A stretch of 64,000 bases of DNA from Dyella sp. AtDHG13. GTDB lineage: Bacteria; Pseudomonadota; Gammaproteobacteria; Xanthomonadales; Rhodanobacteraceae. Of the stretch, positions 48,514-57,312 are shown piece by piece. The notes under the pieces were generated by a model that saw only the letters and a program-made list of their open reading frames with translations, was not told where the DNA came from and made no database searches. Location of the stretch: NCBI RefSeq assembly GCF_003201105.1, contig NZ_QICJ01000005.1, positions 62,001-126,000 of the forward strand. Direction: 5' to 3'. Positions within the stretch are counted from its first letter, which is position 1. The number at the start of each line of letters is the position of its first letter. Made by a program: the position numbers and the translations under genes.

Positions 48514-49323
48514 ATGACGAAGTTGCATAAGCTCATTGCCGTTTTCTCCGTGCTGCTCGCGCTGGCGGGTTGTTCGTCGTCCAACGGCGGCGGCGATGCC
48601 GGCAGCCAGAAGCTGGTGGTGGCCGCCACCGCCGTGCCGCACGCGGAGATCCTCAAGCAGGTCAAGCCGATCCTGGCGAAGGAAGGCGTGGACCTGGAGA
48701 TCAAGGTGTTCGCCGACTACGTGCAGCCCAACACGCAGGTGCTGGAGAAGTCGGTCGATGCGAACTACTTTCAGACCAAGCCTTATCTCGACGCGTTCAA
48801 CCGCGAGCGCGGCACCAACCTGACCATCGTCACGGGCGTGCACATCGAGCCGTTCGGCGCGTACTCGCGCAAGATCAAGTCCATCGACCAGCTGCCGGAC
48901 GGCGCCTCGGTGACCCTGCCCAACGACCCCAGCAACAACAGCCGTGCGCTGCTGCTGCTCGCAAAGCACGGCCTGATCACGCTGAAGGATCCGACCAATG
49001 AGATGTCCACGCAGAAGGACATCACGGCCAACCCGAAGAACCTGAAGTTCCGCGAGTTGGAAGCCGCCATGCTGCCGCGCACGCTGGACGAGGTGGACCT
49101 TGCCCTGATCAACACCAACTATGCGCTCGCCGCCGGGCTCAACCCGACCAAGGACGCACTGCTGATCGAGGACAAGGATTCGCCGTACGTGAACTATCTG
49201 GTGGCCCGTCCCGACAACAAGGACGACCCGCGCATCCAGAAGCTGGCCAAGGCGCTGACCAGCCCCGAGATCAAGGCCTTCATCGAGCAGAAGTACCAGG
49301 GCGCGGTGCTGCCGGCGTTCTGA
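48514..49323 (+). CDS. metQ: Methionine-binding lipoprotein MetQ
   Basis: A 269-aa NlpA-family substrate-binding lipoprotein of the Met importer. The lipobox LALAGC places the acylated Cys at residue 20. The mature protein starts with a long Ser/Gly linker and has the conserved TAVPHAEIL, LEIKVFADYVQPN, DANYFQTKPYL and LINTNYA segments. Because a terminator precedes it, metQ may have its own promoter or depend on read-through, which would let binding protein exceed the other subunits. Confidence 0.95.
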   Translation: MTKLHKLIAVFSVLLALAGCSSSNGGGDAGSQKLVVAATAVPHAEILKQVKPILAKEGVDLEIKVFADYVQPNTQVLEKSVDANYFQTKPYLDAFNRERGTNLTIVTGVHIEPFGAYSRKIKSIDQLPDGASVTLPNDPSNNSRALLLLAKHGLITLKDPTNEMSTQKDITANPKNLKFRELEAAMLPRTLDEVDLALINTNYALAAGLNPTKDALLIEDKDSPYVNYLVARPDNKDDPRIQKLAKALTSPEIKAFIEQKYQGAVLPAF

Positions 49324-49346
49324 CATCCGCTCGCATGGTTTCTCAC

Positions 49347-49373
49347 AGGGGCGCACGATGCGCCCCTTTTTTT
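49347..49373 (+). terminator. Intrinsic terminator after metQ
   Basis: AGGGGCGCA, loop CGA, TGCGCCCCT then a run of T; 9-bp stem. It overlaps the last base of pncB's stop codon on the other strand. Confidence 0.88.
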
Positions 49374-50569
49374 CAGCAGGGCAGCGCTTCGGGATCGACG
49401 GGGATCTCGAATACCTGCCGCAGATACGCCACGTACGCGCTGTCGTCGCACATGTTCTTGCCCGGCGAGTCGCTGATCTTCGCCACGGGCTGGCCATTGC
49501 AGCGAACCATCTTGATGACGATCTGCAGCGGCTCCGGACCCGCGTCATTGGTGAGGTTGGTGCCCACGCCGAAGGCGAGCTGGCAGCGGCCGTGGAAGTG
49601 CTGGTACAGGCGCATCACCTTGGGAATGTCCAGGCCATCGCTGAACACCAGCACCTTGCTGCGCGGGTCCACGCGGTTGGCGCGGTAATGCGCCAGCACA
49701 CGCTCGCCCCACGCGAACGGGTCGCCGGAATCGTGGCGCGTACCGTCGAACAGCTTGCAGAAGTACATGTCGAAGTCGCGCAGGAAGGCACTCAGTCCGT
49801 AGACGTCGGACAGCGCGATGCCCAGGTCGCCGCGATACTCCCTCGCCCACGTCTCCAGCGCGGCCACCTGCGAATCGCGCAGCCGCGGCCCCAGCGCCTG
49901 ATGGGCCTGCAGATATTCGTGCGCCAGCGTGCCCAGCGGCGTCAGGCCCAGCTTCCACGCCAGCCAGACGTTGCTGGTGCCCGCCAGCTGGCGGCCCAGG
50001 CCGTCGCGCAGGGTGGTCACCACTTCTTCGTGCCATGCCCGCGAGAAGCGGCGGCGAGTGCCGTAGTCGGCGATGCGGCAATCCTGGAAACCCTCGGTAT
50101 CGCGCAGCAGCGCGATCTTCTCGCGCAGGCGCCGGCGCCCTTCGGAAAGATCGAGCCCATGCTGGGTGTTGCGGAAGTACACCTCGTTGACGATGGCCAG
50201 CAAGGGCACTTCGAACAGGATCGTGTGCAGCCACGGGCCGCGGATGCGTATCTCGATCTCGCCGGGGCCATCCTGCGCCGGGTAGATTTCCACGTACTTG
50301 GCATTGAGCTGGAACAGCCCCAGGAAGTCGACGAAATCGCTCTTGATGAAGCGCCAGCTGCGCAGGTAGTCCAGCTCTTCCGCCGTGAAGCGCAGCGAGC
50401 ACAGGCCGTCCAGTTCGCGGCGGATCTCATCGAGGTAGGGCACCAGGTCGATGCCCGGGTTGCGGCATTTGAACTTGTACTCGACCTGGGCCGCCGGATA
50501 GTGGTGCAGCACCACCTGCATCATGGAGAACTTGTACAGATCGGTGTCGAGCAGGGAGGTAACGATCAT
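49373..50569 (-). CDS. pncB: Nicotinate phosphoribosyltransferase
   Basis: A 398-aa enzyme that converts nicotinate and PRPP to NaMN in NAD salvage. The N-terminal [20 protein letters not shown], the conserved [11 protein letters not shown], and the autophosphorylated His in GTRHDSGDP are present, as in E. coli PncB (400 aa). The start at 50569 is the family one; the frame runs on to 50641 without support. The pncC/CinA gene 30 kb away acts in the same pathway. Confidence 0.95.
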   Translation of the reverse strand: MIVTSLLDTDLYKFSMMQVVLHHYPAAQVEYKFKCRNPGIDLVPYLDEIRRELDGLCSLRFTAEELDYLRSWRFIKSDFVDFLGLFQLNAKYVEIYPAQDGPGEIEIRIRGPWLHTILFEVPLLAIVNEVYFRNTQHGLDLSEGRRRLREKIALLRDTEGFQDCRIADYGTRRRFSRAWHEEVVTTLRDGLGRQLAGTSNVWLAWKLGLTPLGTLAHEYLQAHQALGPRLRDSQVAALETWAREYRGDLGIALSDVYGLSAFLRDFDMYFCKLFDGTRHDSGDPFAWGERVLAHYRANRVDPRSKVLVFSDGLDIPKVMRLYQHFHGRCQLAFGVGTNLTNDAGPEPLQIVIKMVRCNGQPVAKISDSPGKNMCDDSAYVAYLRQVFEIPVDPEALPC

Positions 50570-50655
50570 CGGTCGCTCATGCGCACGGGGGATAAGGCGA
50601 TTATCCTCGCCCAGCCCCAATCGCGGGGCCTTCGATGTCAAACGACGCGCAAATA

Positions 50656-50693
50656 AAAACCCCGGTAGCCAGGGGAGGGGCTAGCGGGGTTTT
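50656..50693 (-). terminator. Terminator structure upstream of pncB
   Basis: Read on the minus strand: AAAACCCCG, inner TAGCC, an 8-base loop, GGCTA, CGGGGTTTT and a further T-rich stretch. It lies in the gap between pncB and the cytochrome gene, downstream of the small ORF at 50737-50820, so it would end a leftward transcript before pncB. Confidence 0.7.
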
Positions 50694-50736
50694 GTCAGGC
50701 CTGGTCCATAACAAAGAGGGGAAAAGGACCGACCCC

Positions 50737-50820
50737 TCAGTGGCACGATGTGCTGTACCACTTCTTGTCGCCGTCACGGCGATACGTCTCCTTAGTGTGG
50801 CCGGTGCGGAACGAGTTCAA
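50737..50820 (-). CDS. Candidate 27-residue protein
   Basis: A short minus-strand frame of 27 codons from TTG (50818-50820) to TGA, ending DKKWYSTSCH. Twenty-three of 27 third positions are G or C, like the flanking genes, although the gap as a whole looks AT-richer than genes nearby. A hairpin (GAGGGG/CCCCTC, 50716-50738) and a terminator (50656-50693) follow immediately. A weak GGGG lies before the TTG, and no ATG is available, so the start is the weakest point. If not translated, the same interval may be a structured small RNA. No family recognised. Confidence 0.35.
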   Translation of the reverse strand: MNSFRTGHTKETYRRDGDKKWYSTSCH

Positions 50821-50845
50821 GCGCCCCGGCGGTTTCGTTCAGCTT

Positions 50846-50873
50846 TTGGCAAGCTGGCCGACGCGCCTACAAT
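50846..50873 (+). promoter_or_regulatory. Promoter of the c-type cytochrome gene
   Basis: TTGGCA (50846-50851), 16 bases, TACAAT (50868-50873): each hexamer has one mismatch to the sigma-70 consensus. The start codon is 32 bases downstream with GGAAAGGG between. Confidence 0.6.
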
Positions 50874-50904
50874 CGTTAGATTCTTGGAAAGGGAACGCCA
50901 TCCG

Positions 50905-51720
50905 ATGATCCGCACGCTTCGCCGCCTGTGTCTGCTCGCCCTGTCGCTCGCCCTGCCCGCGCACGCCGCTGACCTCACCATCGACCTTGGCCACGGCGCC
51001 AGGACCTATACGACGGCCCAACTGCTGGCGCGCAGCGACGCACGCGACGTGACCATTCCCGCCGACGTGGCTTTCAAGCGCGCCATGCGCTACCGCGCGG
51101 TCCCGCTGAAGGCGCTGCTGGACGGTGCCTCGCCGGACGACACCCTGCAGTTCGTCGCTGCCGATGGCTTCGCCGCGCAGATTCCCGCCGCGCTGATCGT
51201 GCGCGCGCGGGGTTCGCAAGCGTGGCTGGCGGTCGAAGACCCGGCGCATCCGTGGCCCACGTTGGACGAGATCAAGGGCGATGCCGGTCCGTTCTACGTG
51301 GTCTGGACTGATCCGGAAGCGATGAAGATCAGCCCGGAGCAATGGCCGTTCCAACTGGCCAGCATCCGGCGCCAGCCCTCTGTAGCCGAGCGCTTCCCTG
51401 CCATCCTGCCCGACCCCGCGCTGAAAGCCGACAGCCCCGTGCAGCGCGGCTTCGCGGTGTTCCAGCGCACCTGCTTCGCCTGCCACACGCTCAACGGCCA
51501 GGGCGACGCCAAGCTGGGGCCGGATCTCAATATTCCCCACAGCCCCACCGAGTACCTGCGCGAAGACCTGTTCCGCGCTTACATCCGCGACCCGCAATCC
51601 CTGCGCCATTGGCCGCAGGCGCGCATGCCGGGCTTCGACCGCAAGGCCATCTCCGATCAGGATCTTGATGACCTGCTCGCCTACCTGCGCCACATGGCCG
51701 GACGAAAGGCCCAGCCCTGA
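50905..51720 (+). CDS. Exported c-type cytochrome with N-terminal Moco-oxidoreductase-like domain
   Basis: A 271-aa periplasmic protein. A signal peptide (ending PAHAA) is followed by a domain of about 120 residues (DLTIDLGHGARTYTTAQL, RYRAVPLKALLDG, FAAQIPAALI) that resembles the sulfite-oxidase/YedY-type molybdopterin fold without an obvious Moco cysteine. The C-terminal 85 residues are a class I cytochrome c with heme site C190-F-A-C193-H194 and Met ligand in RMPGFD. Electron partners unknown. A family of such two-domain cytochromes exists in proteobacteria. Confidence 0.75.
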   Translation: MIRTLRRLCLLALSLALPAHAADLTIDLGHGARTYTTAQLLARSDARDVTIPADVAFKRAMRYRAVPLKALLDGASPDDTLQFVAADGFAAQIPAALIVRARGSQAWLAVEDPAHPWPTLDEIKGDAGPFYVVWTDPEAMKISPEQWPFQLASIRRQPSVAERFPAILPDPALKADSPVQRGFAVFQRTCFACHTLNGQGDAKLGPDLNIPHSPTEYLREDLFRAYIRDPQSLRHWPQARMPGFDRKAISDQDLDDLLAYLRHMAGRKAQP

Positions 51721-51726
51721 CGGACG

Positions 51727-52824
51727 CTACGGCGCGACCGTGGGGCGGCTGGTCGAATCCAGCCACTGCTGCAGCGATTTCTGCCGCTCGGCGTAGGGCT
51801 GCCGCGCAAACTGCCGCACGCTGGCGTAGAACGCCGGCCACTGCCCTTCCGCGTGACGGAACAGGGCCAGGAACACGGGTGTCCAGCGGTCATAGATGCC
51901 GAACGGCAATAGCCGCGCGTTGTTGATCGGGCCGTTCACCCAGGCGTCGTAACGGTGGTCGTTCGGCCAATCCAGGTCGCGCCATTGCGCGTAGCGCATG
52001 CGGAAGTCGTCGATGATCCGCTGTTTCCCGCTCGCCATCGCCTGCTCGTCCACGCCACTGGCGTAAAGCTTCTTCAGGCGATCGCGCAGATCCATCACCA
52101 GCCAGGTGAAGCCGTCGTCCATGGTCTTTTCGTGCTCGTCCTGCGGCGGCAGGCCGCGCGACTGGCGCCACTCGCGCAAGCCCTGCTCCTGCACGAAGCT
52201 GGCGAAGGATTCGTTGAAGGCGCTGTCGTCCTTCACGTAGATCAGCTGATGCGCGAGTTCGTGGAAGATGGTGCCGGCCAGCTCGTCGTCATCCCAGCGC
52301 ATCATGCTGCTGAGGATGGGGTCGGCGAACCAGCCCAGGGTGGAATACGCCGACACGCCGCCGACGTAGACGTCATCCCCCTTGGCTTCCAGGCGCGAGG
52401 CTTCGGCCTGGGCCTTCGGCTTGGAGAAATAGCCGCGATAGGCCACACATCCCGCGAAGGGAAAACAATGCTGCACCGGCGCCACCGAGAACCTCGGCGT
52501 GGCGAAGACGTTCCACACCACGTAGGGTCGATCCAGCTTCACATAGCTGGTGTAGCTGCGGTTATCGGGCAGGCCCAGGTGTTCGGAGGCGAACCGGCGC
52601 GCGTCCTGCGACAACGCCAGGCGCTGGCGGGTCTTGGCATCGGTGGCGGGATCGCTCAGCACCGCGCTGACGTCGCGGCGGTTCATGACCAGCTCGCCCT
52701 GCCCCTTGGCCACGTGGGCGTAGTAGTCGACCGTGCTGCAGGCAGAAAGCACGAGGCCCATCGTCAACGCGACGATGGGCCTGGGAATCCGTAGTGTTCG
52801 TGGCACGCGGCGGGGCAACCTCAT
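51727..52824 (-). CDS. Lipoprotein aminopeptidase (predicted, HELAH family)
   Basis: A 365-aa lipoprotein peptidase. The lipobox LVLSAC puts the acylated Cys at residue 29. The zinc-type motif is FHELAHQLIYVKDDSAFNESFASFVQ, in which HELAH and the downstream Glu give the usual ligands of predicted DUF2265-type aminopeptidases. PFAGCVAYRGYFSK and GGVSAYSTLGWFADPILSSMM are also typical. Probably acts on peptides in the periplasm or outer membrane. Followed on the same strand by nothing closely coupled. Confidence 0.75.
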   Translation of the reverse strand: MRLPRRVPRTLRIPRPIVALTMGLVLSACSTVDYYAHVAKGQGELVMNRRDVSAVLSDPATDAKTRQRLALSQDARRFASEHLGLPDNRSYTSYVKLDRPYVVWNVFATPRFSVAPVQHCFPFAGCVAYRGYFSKPKAQAEASRLEAKGDDVYVGGVSAYSTLGWFADPILSSMMRWDDDELAGTIFHELAHQLIYVKDDSAFNESFASFVQEQGLREWRQSRGLPPQDEHEKTMDDGFTWLVMDLRDRLKKLYASGVDEQAMASGKQRIIDDFRMRYAQWRDLDWPNDHRYDAWVNGPINNARLLPFGIYDRWTPVFLALFRHAEGQWPAFYASVRQFARQPYAERQKSLQQWLDSTSRPTVAP

Positions 52825-52858
52825 GCCGCGATTGTGCCCTGAACCTGGCGTTCGTGGC

Positions 52859-53257
52859 TCAGTGGCCGCGACCGCCCCAGCCGCCGTGGCCGCCGCTCCA
52901 GTTGCCATGGCCACCGCTCCAGCTGCCATGGCCGCCATGGTAGTAACCGCCGCCACCGTGATAGTAGCCACCGTGCCCGTAGTAACCGCCACGGTAGTAG
53001 CCGCGACCGTAATAACCGCCACCCCAGTAGCCGCCGATGCCGACGCTCACGGCCGGACCGTAGCAGCAGCCGTAGTAGCCGTAGCTCGGATAGTAGTAGC
53101 CAGGGTAGTAGCCGCTATAGGTGACGCCCGTGCCGTAGTAGGCATCGCCGCCGCCCGTGGCGACGGGGCGCACGTAGCTGTAGCCAGGGTCGTAATAGCA
53201 ACCGGATAGCGCCGCGGTGGCAACCGCCAAGGCGAGACCGGCAAGCATGCGTTTCAT
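52859..53257 (-). CDS. Gly/Tyr-rich lipoprotein
   Basis: A 132-aa lipoprotein with lipobox ALSGC (Cys20) and a mature part made almost entirely of Gly, Tyr, His, Ser and Trp (GGYYGHGGYYHGGGGYYHGG and similar). No enzymatic motif. Similar low-complexity envelope proteins occur throughout the Xanthomonadaceae. Upstream of the aminopeptidase on the same strand, 35 bp away, so the two may be co-transcribed. Confidence 0.55.
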   Translation of the reverse strand: MKRMLAGLALAVATAALSGCYYDPGYSYVRPVATGGGDAYYGTGVTYSGYYPGYYYPSYGYYGCCYGPAVSVGIGGYWGGGYYGRGYYRGGYYGHGGYYHGGGGYYHGGHGSWSGGHGNWSGGHGGWGGRGH

Positions 53258-53382
53258 GACAAAAGGCCTTCAGTGGAAGACGACTCCACTGTGAACCTCC
53301 GCCGTTGAGTGCGCACTGAACGCTCCCGGCATGGCGGCAGCGCGGGCTGCCGGCCATGCCGTTACCGGGTTGGGTGACCGGT

Positions 53383-54090
53383 TCAGTGGTTGCCGTTGCG
53401 CTCGGGCGGCTGACGGATGTGTCCGTAGACCGCCTCGCTGGAGACGCCGCCGTTACCCGTTCCCATGCCGATGGCGTCGTTGCTGGCCGAGGGATGTTCA
53501 TCGGCGCCCGGCCAGGTGGGACCCTGCCGCACGCGCTCCTGTTTCGCCTCGAGCAAGGCCTGGATCTGCTCCGCGGCCTGCTGCGGCGTGATGCGCTTGC
53601 GCGCCGGGCGTCGCGGACGAGGCGTGGCGGCGGCCGTTGTGCGACTGCGCGTGGTCTTGGCCGCCGACTTGCGGGTGGCCGCCTGGCGAGGGGCGGCGCG
53701 TTTGGAGGCCGCCTTGCGGGCGGTCTTCTTCGCCGTCTTCTTGGCGGTGGTGCGCTTGCGTGCGGTCTTCTTCGCCGTGGCCTTGCGTGGAGCGGCGCGC
53801 TTGGTTGCGGCCTTGCGTGCCGTCGTCTTGCGGGCAGTGGTTTTCCGTGCGGACGTCTTGCGGGCGGTGGCCTTGCGTGTGGCCGCCTTGCGCGCCGCGG
53901 GTTTCTTCGCGGCTACCTTGCGGGCGGCGCTCTTTCGCGTGGCGGTCTTGCGTGCTGCGGTCTTGCGAACCGTGCGACGGGCCGTGGCGGCGGCGCGTTT
54001 GCGTGCGGTGGTTTTCTTGGCAGTGGATGTGCGGGTGGCGGTTTTCTTGGCCGAGGATTTCTTCGCGGCCGGCTTGCGCTTCGTTGCCAT
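53383..54090 (-). CDS. Histone H1-like DNA-binding protein
   Basis: A 235-aa protein whose first 150 residues are tandem AAxK/TARK-type repeats (KKTATRTSTAKKTTARKR and so on) as in the C-terminal tail of histone H1; the basic part likely coats DNA nonspecifically. The C-terminal 85 residues are neutral (ITPQQAAEQIQALLEAKQERVRQGPTWPG) and include one predicted helix. Related proteins are the HU/H1-like AlgR3/AlgP of Pseudomonas. Low-complexity regions like this change repeat number readily. Confidence 0.75.
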   Translation of the reverse strand: MATKRKPAAKKSSAKKTATRTSTAKKTTARKRAAATARRTVRKTAARKTATRKSAARKVAAKKPAARKAATRKATARKTSARKTTARKTTARKAATKRAAPRKATAKKTARKRTTAKKTAKKTARKAASKRAAPRQAATRKSAAKTTRSRTTAAATPRPRRPARKRITPQQAAEQIQALLEAKQERVRQGPTWPGADEHPSASNDAIGMGTGNGGVSSEAVYGHIRQPPERNGNH

Positions 54091-54218
54091 GCGTCTTCAC
54101 TCCTGCGGTGATCGAGAAAGCCTGACGCCCCCATCACGCCAGGCTAACCCGACAAGTAACACCGCAAAGATGTATCAGGGGTGAGCAAAGCCGCTTTTTT
54201 TCGGCATCCACCGCGCGA

Positions 54219-54821
54219 TCAGAACCTCGGCCGCGAGAGTTCCGACAGGAAATGCGAGAGCACTTCCGGCCGGATAAGCAGGGTGAATGCCACGCCGAAC
54301 GCCGCGCCCCACAGGTGCGCGCTGTGATTGACGTTGCCCTGCCCGCGGCGATCCATGTAGATCGAATACACCACGTAAAGCACCGCGTAGATGATGGCCG
54401 GCATCGGCACCACGAACACCACGATGCGCGACCACGGCGACAGCAGGATGTACGAGAACAGCACCGCCGATACCGCGCCCGACGCACCCAGGCTGCGGTA
54501 GTTCGGGTTGTTCTTGTTGCTCAAATAGGTCGGCAGGATCGAGACCACCAGCGCCACGATGTAGAACAGCGCAAAGCCCATCGTGCCCAGCTTCGCGGCG
54601 AAGAACCCTTCCATCACGCGGCCGAAGAAGAACAGCGTGATCATGTTGAACAACAGGTGGCCGAAGTCCGCGTGCACCACGCCATAGGTCACCAGGCGGT
54701 GGTATTCGCGGCTGCGCGTGATGGCCGGCGGCCACAGGATCAGATCGTTCATCAGGCGGGCGTTGTTGAACGCCATGAAAGACACGATGGCGGTGATGGC
54801 GATGATGATCAGGGTGATCAT
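54219..54821 (-). CDS. Rhomboid-family intramembrane serine protease
   Basis: A 200-aa inner-membrane protease with about six hydrophobic segments. The catalytic Ser is in SLGASGAVSAVLFS, the His in NHSAHLWGAAFGV, and the Asn in HLLFNMITLFFFGR of the first hydrophobic pair. No extra N- or C-terminal domain is present, so it is a minimal GlpG-like rhomboid. The ATG at 54821 is the family start. Divergent from the PhzF gene. Confidence 0.88.
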   Translation of the reverse strand: MITLIIIAITAIVSFMAFNNARLMNDLILWPPAITRSREYHRLVTYGVVHADFGHLLFNMITLFFFGRVMEGFFAAKLGTMGFALFYIVALVVSILPTYLSNKNNPNYRSLGASGAVSAVLFSYILLSPWSRIVVFVVPMPAIIYAVLYVVYSIYMDRRGQGNVNHSAHLWGAAFGVAFTLLIRPEVLSHFLSELSRPRF

Positions 54822-54984
54822 GCAGTGTTCCGTATGGGGCTGAAGGCAGCGGCAAAGACTTCCCATCTTGGCGGCGCGGCCGGCGCTTGTCGACTGCCGG
54901 GCGACTGAAAAGTCCAAGCAGGGCGCCACGTTCCGCACTATCATGCCCGGCTTCCCGCGTTTCCCCACGCCCCAGGCCCCTTCC

Positions 54985-55866
54985 ATGTCGATCCGTTACC
55001 TGCATCTGGACGTCTTTGCCGCCGCGCCCGGCGGCGGCAACCACCTGGGCGTCGTCACCGACGCCGCCGGCTGGAGCGACGCCCGCATGCAAGCCTTCGC
55101 CCGCTGGACCAACCTCGTCGAAACCACCTTCCTGCTGCCGCCCAGCCAGCCCGGCGCGAGCTATCGCGTGCGTATCTTCACGCCGCACAAGGAAATTCCC
55201 TTCGCGGGCCACCCGAGCATTGGCAGCGCGCACGCCGTGCTACTGTGCGGACTGGCCCATCCGGTGGATGGCCTGCTGTGGCAGGAATGCGGCGCCGGCG
55301 TGCTGCCGATACGCGTGGAACAGAATCGCGGGCAGCAACAGTTACTGTTGAAATCACCGCGTTCCACGGTGGAAAAGACCGGTCGCGATGCGCATCCGCT
55401 GCTCGACGCCGCACTGTCCGGCATCGGCTTGGGCGTGCTGCCACCCGCCTATGTGTCCGGCGGCCGCCACTGGTGGCTGGCCGAATGCGCGGACGAAGGC
55501 TCGCTGCGCCAGTGGAAGCCCGACCATGCCGCCATCGGCGCGCTGGCCAAGGCCACCGACAGCATGGGCCTGTGCGTCTTCGCGCACAGTGCGCATGCGG
55601 ACTATCAGCTGGTCGTGCGCGCGCTGCCGGCCGGCGTCGGCCTGGTGGAAGATCCGGCCTCCGGCGCGGCCAATGGCCTGATCGCGGCCTATATCGCCCA
55701 TGCCGAACCGAACGGCCCGCTGGCGCGCGGCTACGTGGTGAGCCAGGGCCGCGAGATCGGCCACGATGCCAGCCTCACCGTGCATATCGACGGCGACGAT
55801 GTTTGGATCGGCGGCCACACCAACACGATCATCGACGGCACGCTGCACTGGAACGGCCGCGATTGA
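54985..55866 (+). CDS. PhzF-family epimerase/isomerase
   Basis: A 293-aa protein of the PhzF/YddE superfamily. [27 protein letters not shown] with the catalytic Glu, and the C-terminal [18 protein letters not shown] repeat are conserved. PhzF itself isomerises DHHA in phenazine synthesis; most homologues are of unknown substrate. Its TGA overlaps the start codon of the next gene by one base, so a UPF0178 protein is co-translated. Confidence 0.85.
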   Translation: MSIRYLHLDVFAAAPGGGNHLGVVTDAAGWSDARMQAFARWTNLVETTFLLPPSQPGASYRVRIFTPHKEIPFAGHPSIGSAHAVLLCGLAHPVDGLLWQECGAGVLPIRVEQNRGQQQLLLKSPRSTVEKTGRDAHPLLDAALSGIGLGVLPPAYVSGGRHWWLAECADEGSLRQWKPDHAAIGALAKATDSMGLCVFAHSAHADYQLVVRALPAGVGLVEDPASGAANGLIAAYIAHAEPNGPLARGYVVSQGREIGHDASLTVHIDGDDVWIGGHTNTIIDGTLHWNGRD

Positions 55867-56330
55867 GCACGCGACCGCACATCTGGGTGGATGCCGACGC
55901 CTGCCCCGCCGCGATCAAGGAAGTGCTGTTCCGCGCGGCGGAACGCGAGCAGGTGCAGGTCACTCTGGTGGCCAATCAATGGCTGCGCACGCCGCCCTCG
56001 CGCTTCGTGCGCGCCATCCAGGTGCCAGGCGGTTTTGACGTGGCGGACAACGAGATCGTCGAGCGTGTCAGCGCCGGCGACCTCGTCGTCACGCAGGATA
56101 TTCCGCTTGCTTCCGCCGTGATCGCCAAGGGCGCGCTCGCCGTGCATCCGCGCGGCGAGCTCTACACGCCCGACACCATCGCGCAGCGTCTCTCCATGCG
56201 CAATTTCATGGACGAGCTGCGCGGCGCGGGCGTGGATACCGGCGGACCCGCGGCATTCCATGCGCGCGACAAGCAGGCCTTCGCGAACCAGTTGGATCGT
56301 TGGCTGGTGACATACCGGCAGACGCGCTGA
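55863..56330 (+). CDS. UPF0178 (DUF188) nuclease-like protein
   Basis: A 155-aa protein of the YaiI/YqxD family, NYN-like fold. The N terminus [41 protein letters not shown] and the [12 protein letters not shown] segment are conserved. The gene starts with TTG at 55863, inside the PhzF stop codon (overlap 4 bp), with no other in-frame start that keeps the DADACP motif. RNA-related function is suspected for the family; none is shown here. Confidence 0.85.
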   Translation: MSTRPHIWVDADACPAAIKEVLFRAAEREQVQVTLVANQWLRTPPSRFVRAIQVPGGFDVADNEIVERVSAGDLVVTQDIPLASAVIAKGALAVHPRGELYTPDTIAQRLSMRNFMDELRGAGVDTGGPAAFHARDKQAFANQLDRWLVTYRQTR

Positions 56331-56360
56331 AGCGCCCGCGCGGCATCGCATCTCATCCGT

Positions 56361-57248
56361 TCAGAGCTTGCGCTCGTCCAGATGCGCGCGGCGCGCGGCG
56401 ACCTGCGCCATGATCGACCAGTCCACGTCCTCGTCGCCGGCGGACAAGGCCTCAAGCAGGCTGTCGCGCAACAGGCCGGCCAGCGGCAAGGGCACACGCG
56501 TGGCGTCCGCCGCGGCCAAGGCCAGGCCAATGTCCTTGTAGCCCAGCGGCAGCGCGAAACCTGCTGGCGTATAGCGCGATTCCGCGATGAGCTTGCCATA
56601 GCCCTGATACGCCGGCGCAGCGAACAAGGTGCTGGTCATCACCTCCAGGAAATCCGCCGCGCTCACGCCATGCGCCCGCGTCAGCGCGGAGGCTTCGGCC
56701 ATACTTTCGATGGCGGCGCCCAGCATGAAATTGCCTGCGATCTTCACCACGTTCGCCCGTTCCGGCGCGTCGCCCAGCGGCCAGATCCGGCTGCCCATCG
56801 CATCCAGCATCGGCCGCACGCGATCGATCACTGTCGGCTTGCCCGCCGCAAGGATGTTCAGCTTGCCCGCGGCGGCCACATCCGGCCGGCCGAATACCGG
56901 CGCGGCGACGTAGTCGAGGCCGCGCGAGGCATGCGCGTGCGCCATCTCGCGCGCCAGCGCCACCGAAATGGTCGCATGATTGACGTGCACAATGCCCTTG
57001 TCCATGCCATCCAGCAGGCCATCGTCGAAGAACACACTGCGCACGGCCTGATCGTTGGCCAGCATGCTGAACAGCACTTCGCCCTGCGCCGCGCGGTCCG
57101 CCGTCTTCGCCACCTTCGCGCCCAGCGAAGCCAGCGGCTCGGTCGCGGCTGGCGAACGGTTCCACACGGTCACCTCGTAGCCGGCCTTGATCAGGTTGCT
57201 GGCCATGGCGCTGCCCATGGAACCGAGGCCGATAAAACCCACCTTCAT
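56361..57248 (-). CDS. Beta-hydroxyacid dehydrogenase (GarR/3-HIBADH type)
   Basis: A 295-aa NAD(P)-dependent oxidoreductase. The nucleotide motif GFIGLGSMGSAMASNLIKAG, the catalytic Lys in NVVKIAGNFMLGA, and PVFGRPDVAAAGKL are as in tartronate-semialdehyde reductase and 3-hydroxyisobutyrate dehydrogenase. The precise hydroxyacid cannot be told. ATG at 57248 with GGAGAA upstream. Confidence 0.88.
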   Translation of the reverse strand: MKVGFIGLGSMGSAMASNLIKAGYEVTVWNRSPAATEPLASLGAKVAKTADRAAQGEVLFSMLANDQAVRSVFFDDGLLDGMDKGIVHVNHATISVALAREMAHAHASRGLDYVAAPVFGRPDVAAAGKLNILAAGKPTVIDRVRPMLDAMGSRIWPLGDAPERANVVKIAGNFMLGAAIESMAEASALTRAHGVSAADFLEVMTSTLFAAPAYQGYGKLIAESRYTPAGFALPLGYKDIGLALAAADATRVPLPLAGLLRDSLLEALSAGDEDVDWSIMAQVAARRAHLDERKL

Positions 57249-57312
57249 GCGATTTTCTCCAAACAAGACAATACACGCAGTGGAACACGGCGCACGTTCA
57301 ACGCGCGCGAAA

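Noticed and set aside
50635..50904. Upstream extension of the cytochrome frame
   Set aside because: It has no signal peptide and crosses a terminator and promoter. The exported protein starts at 50905.
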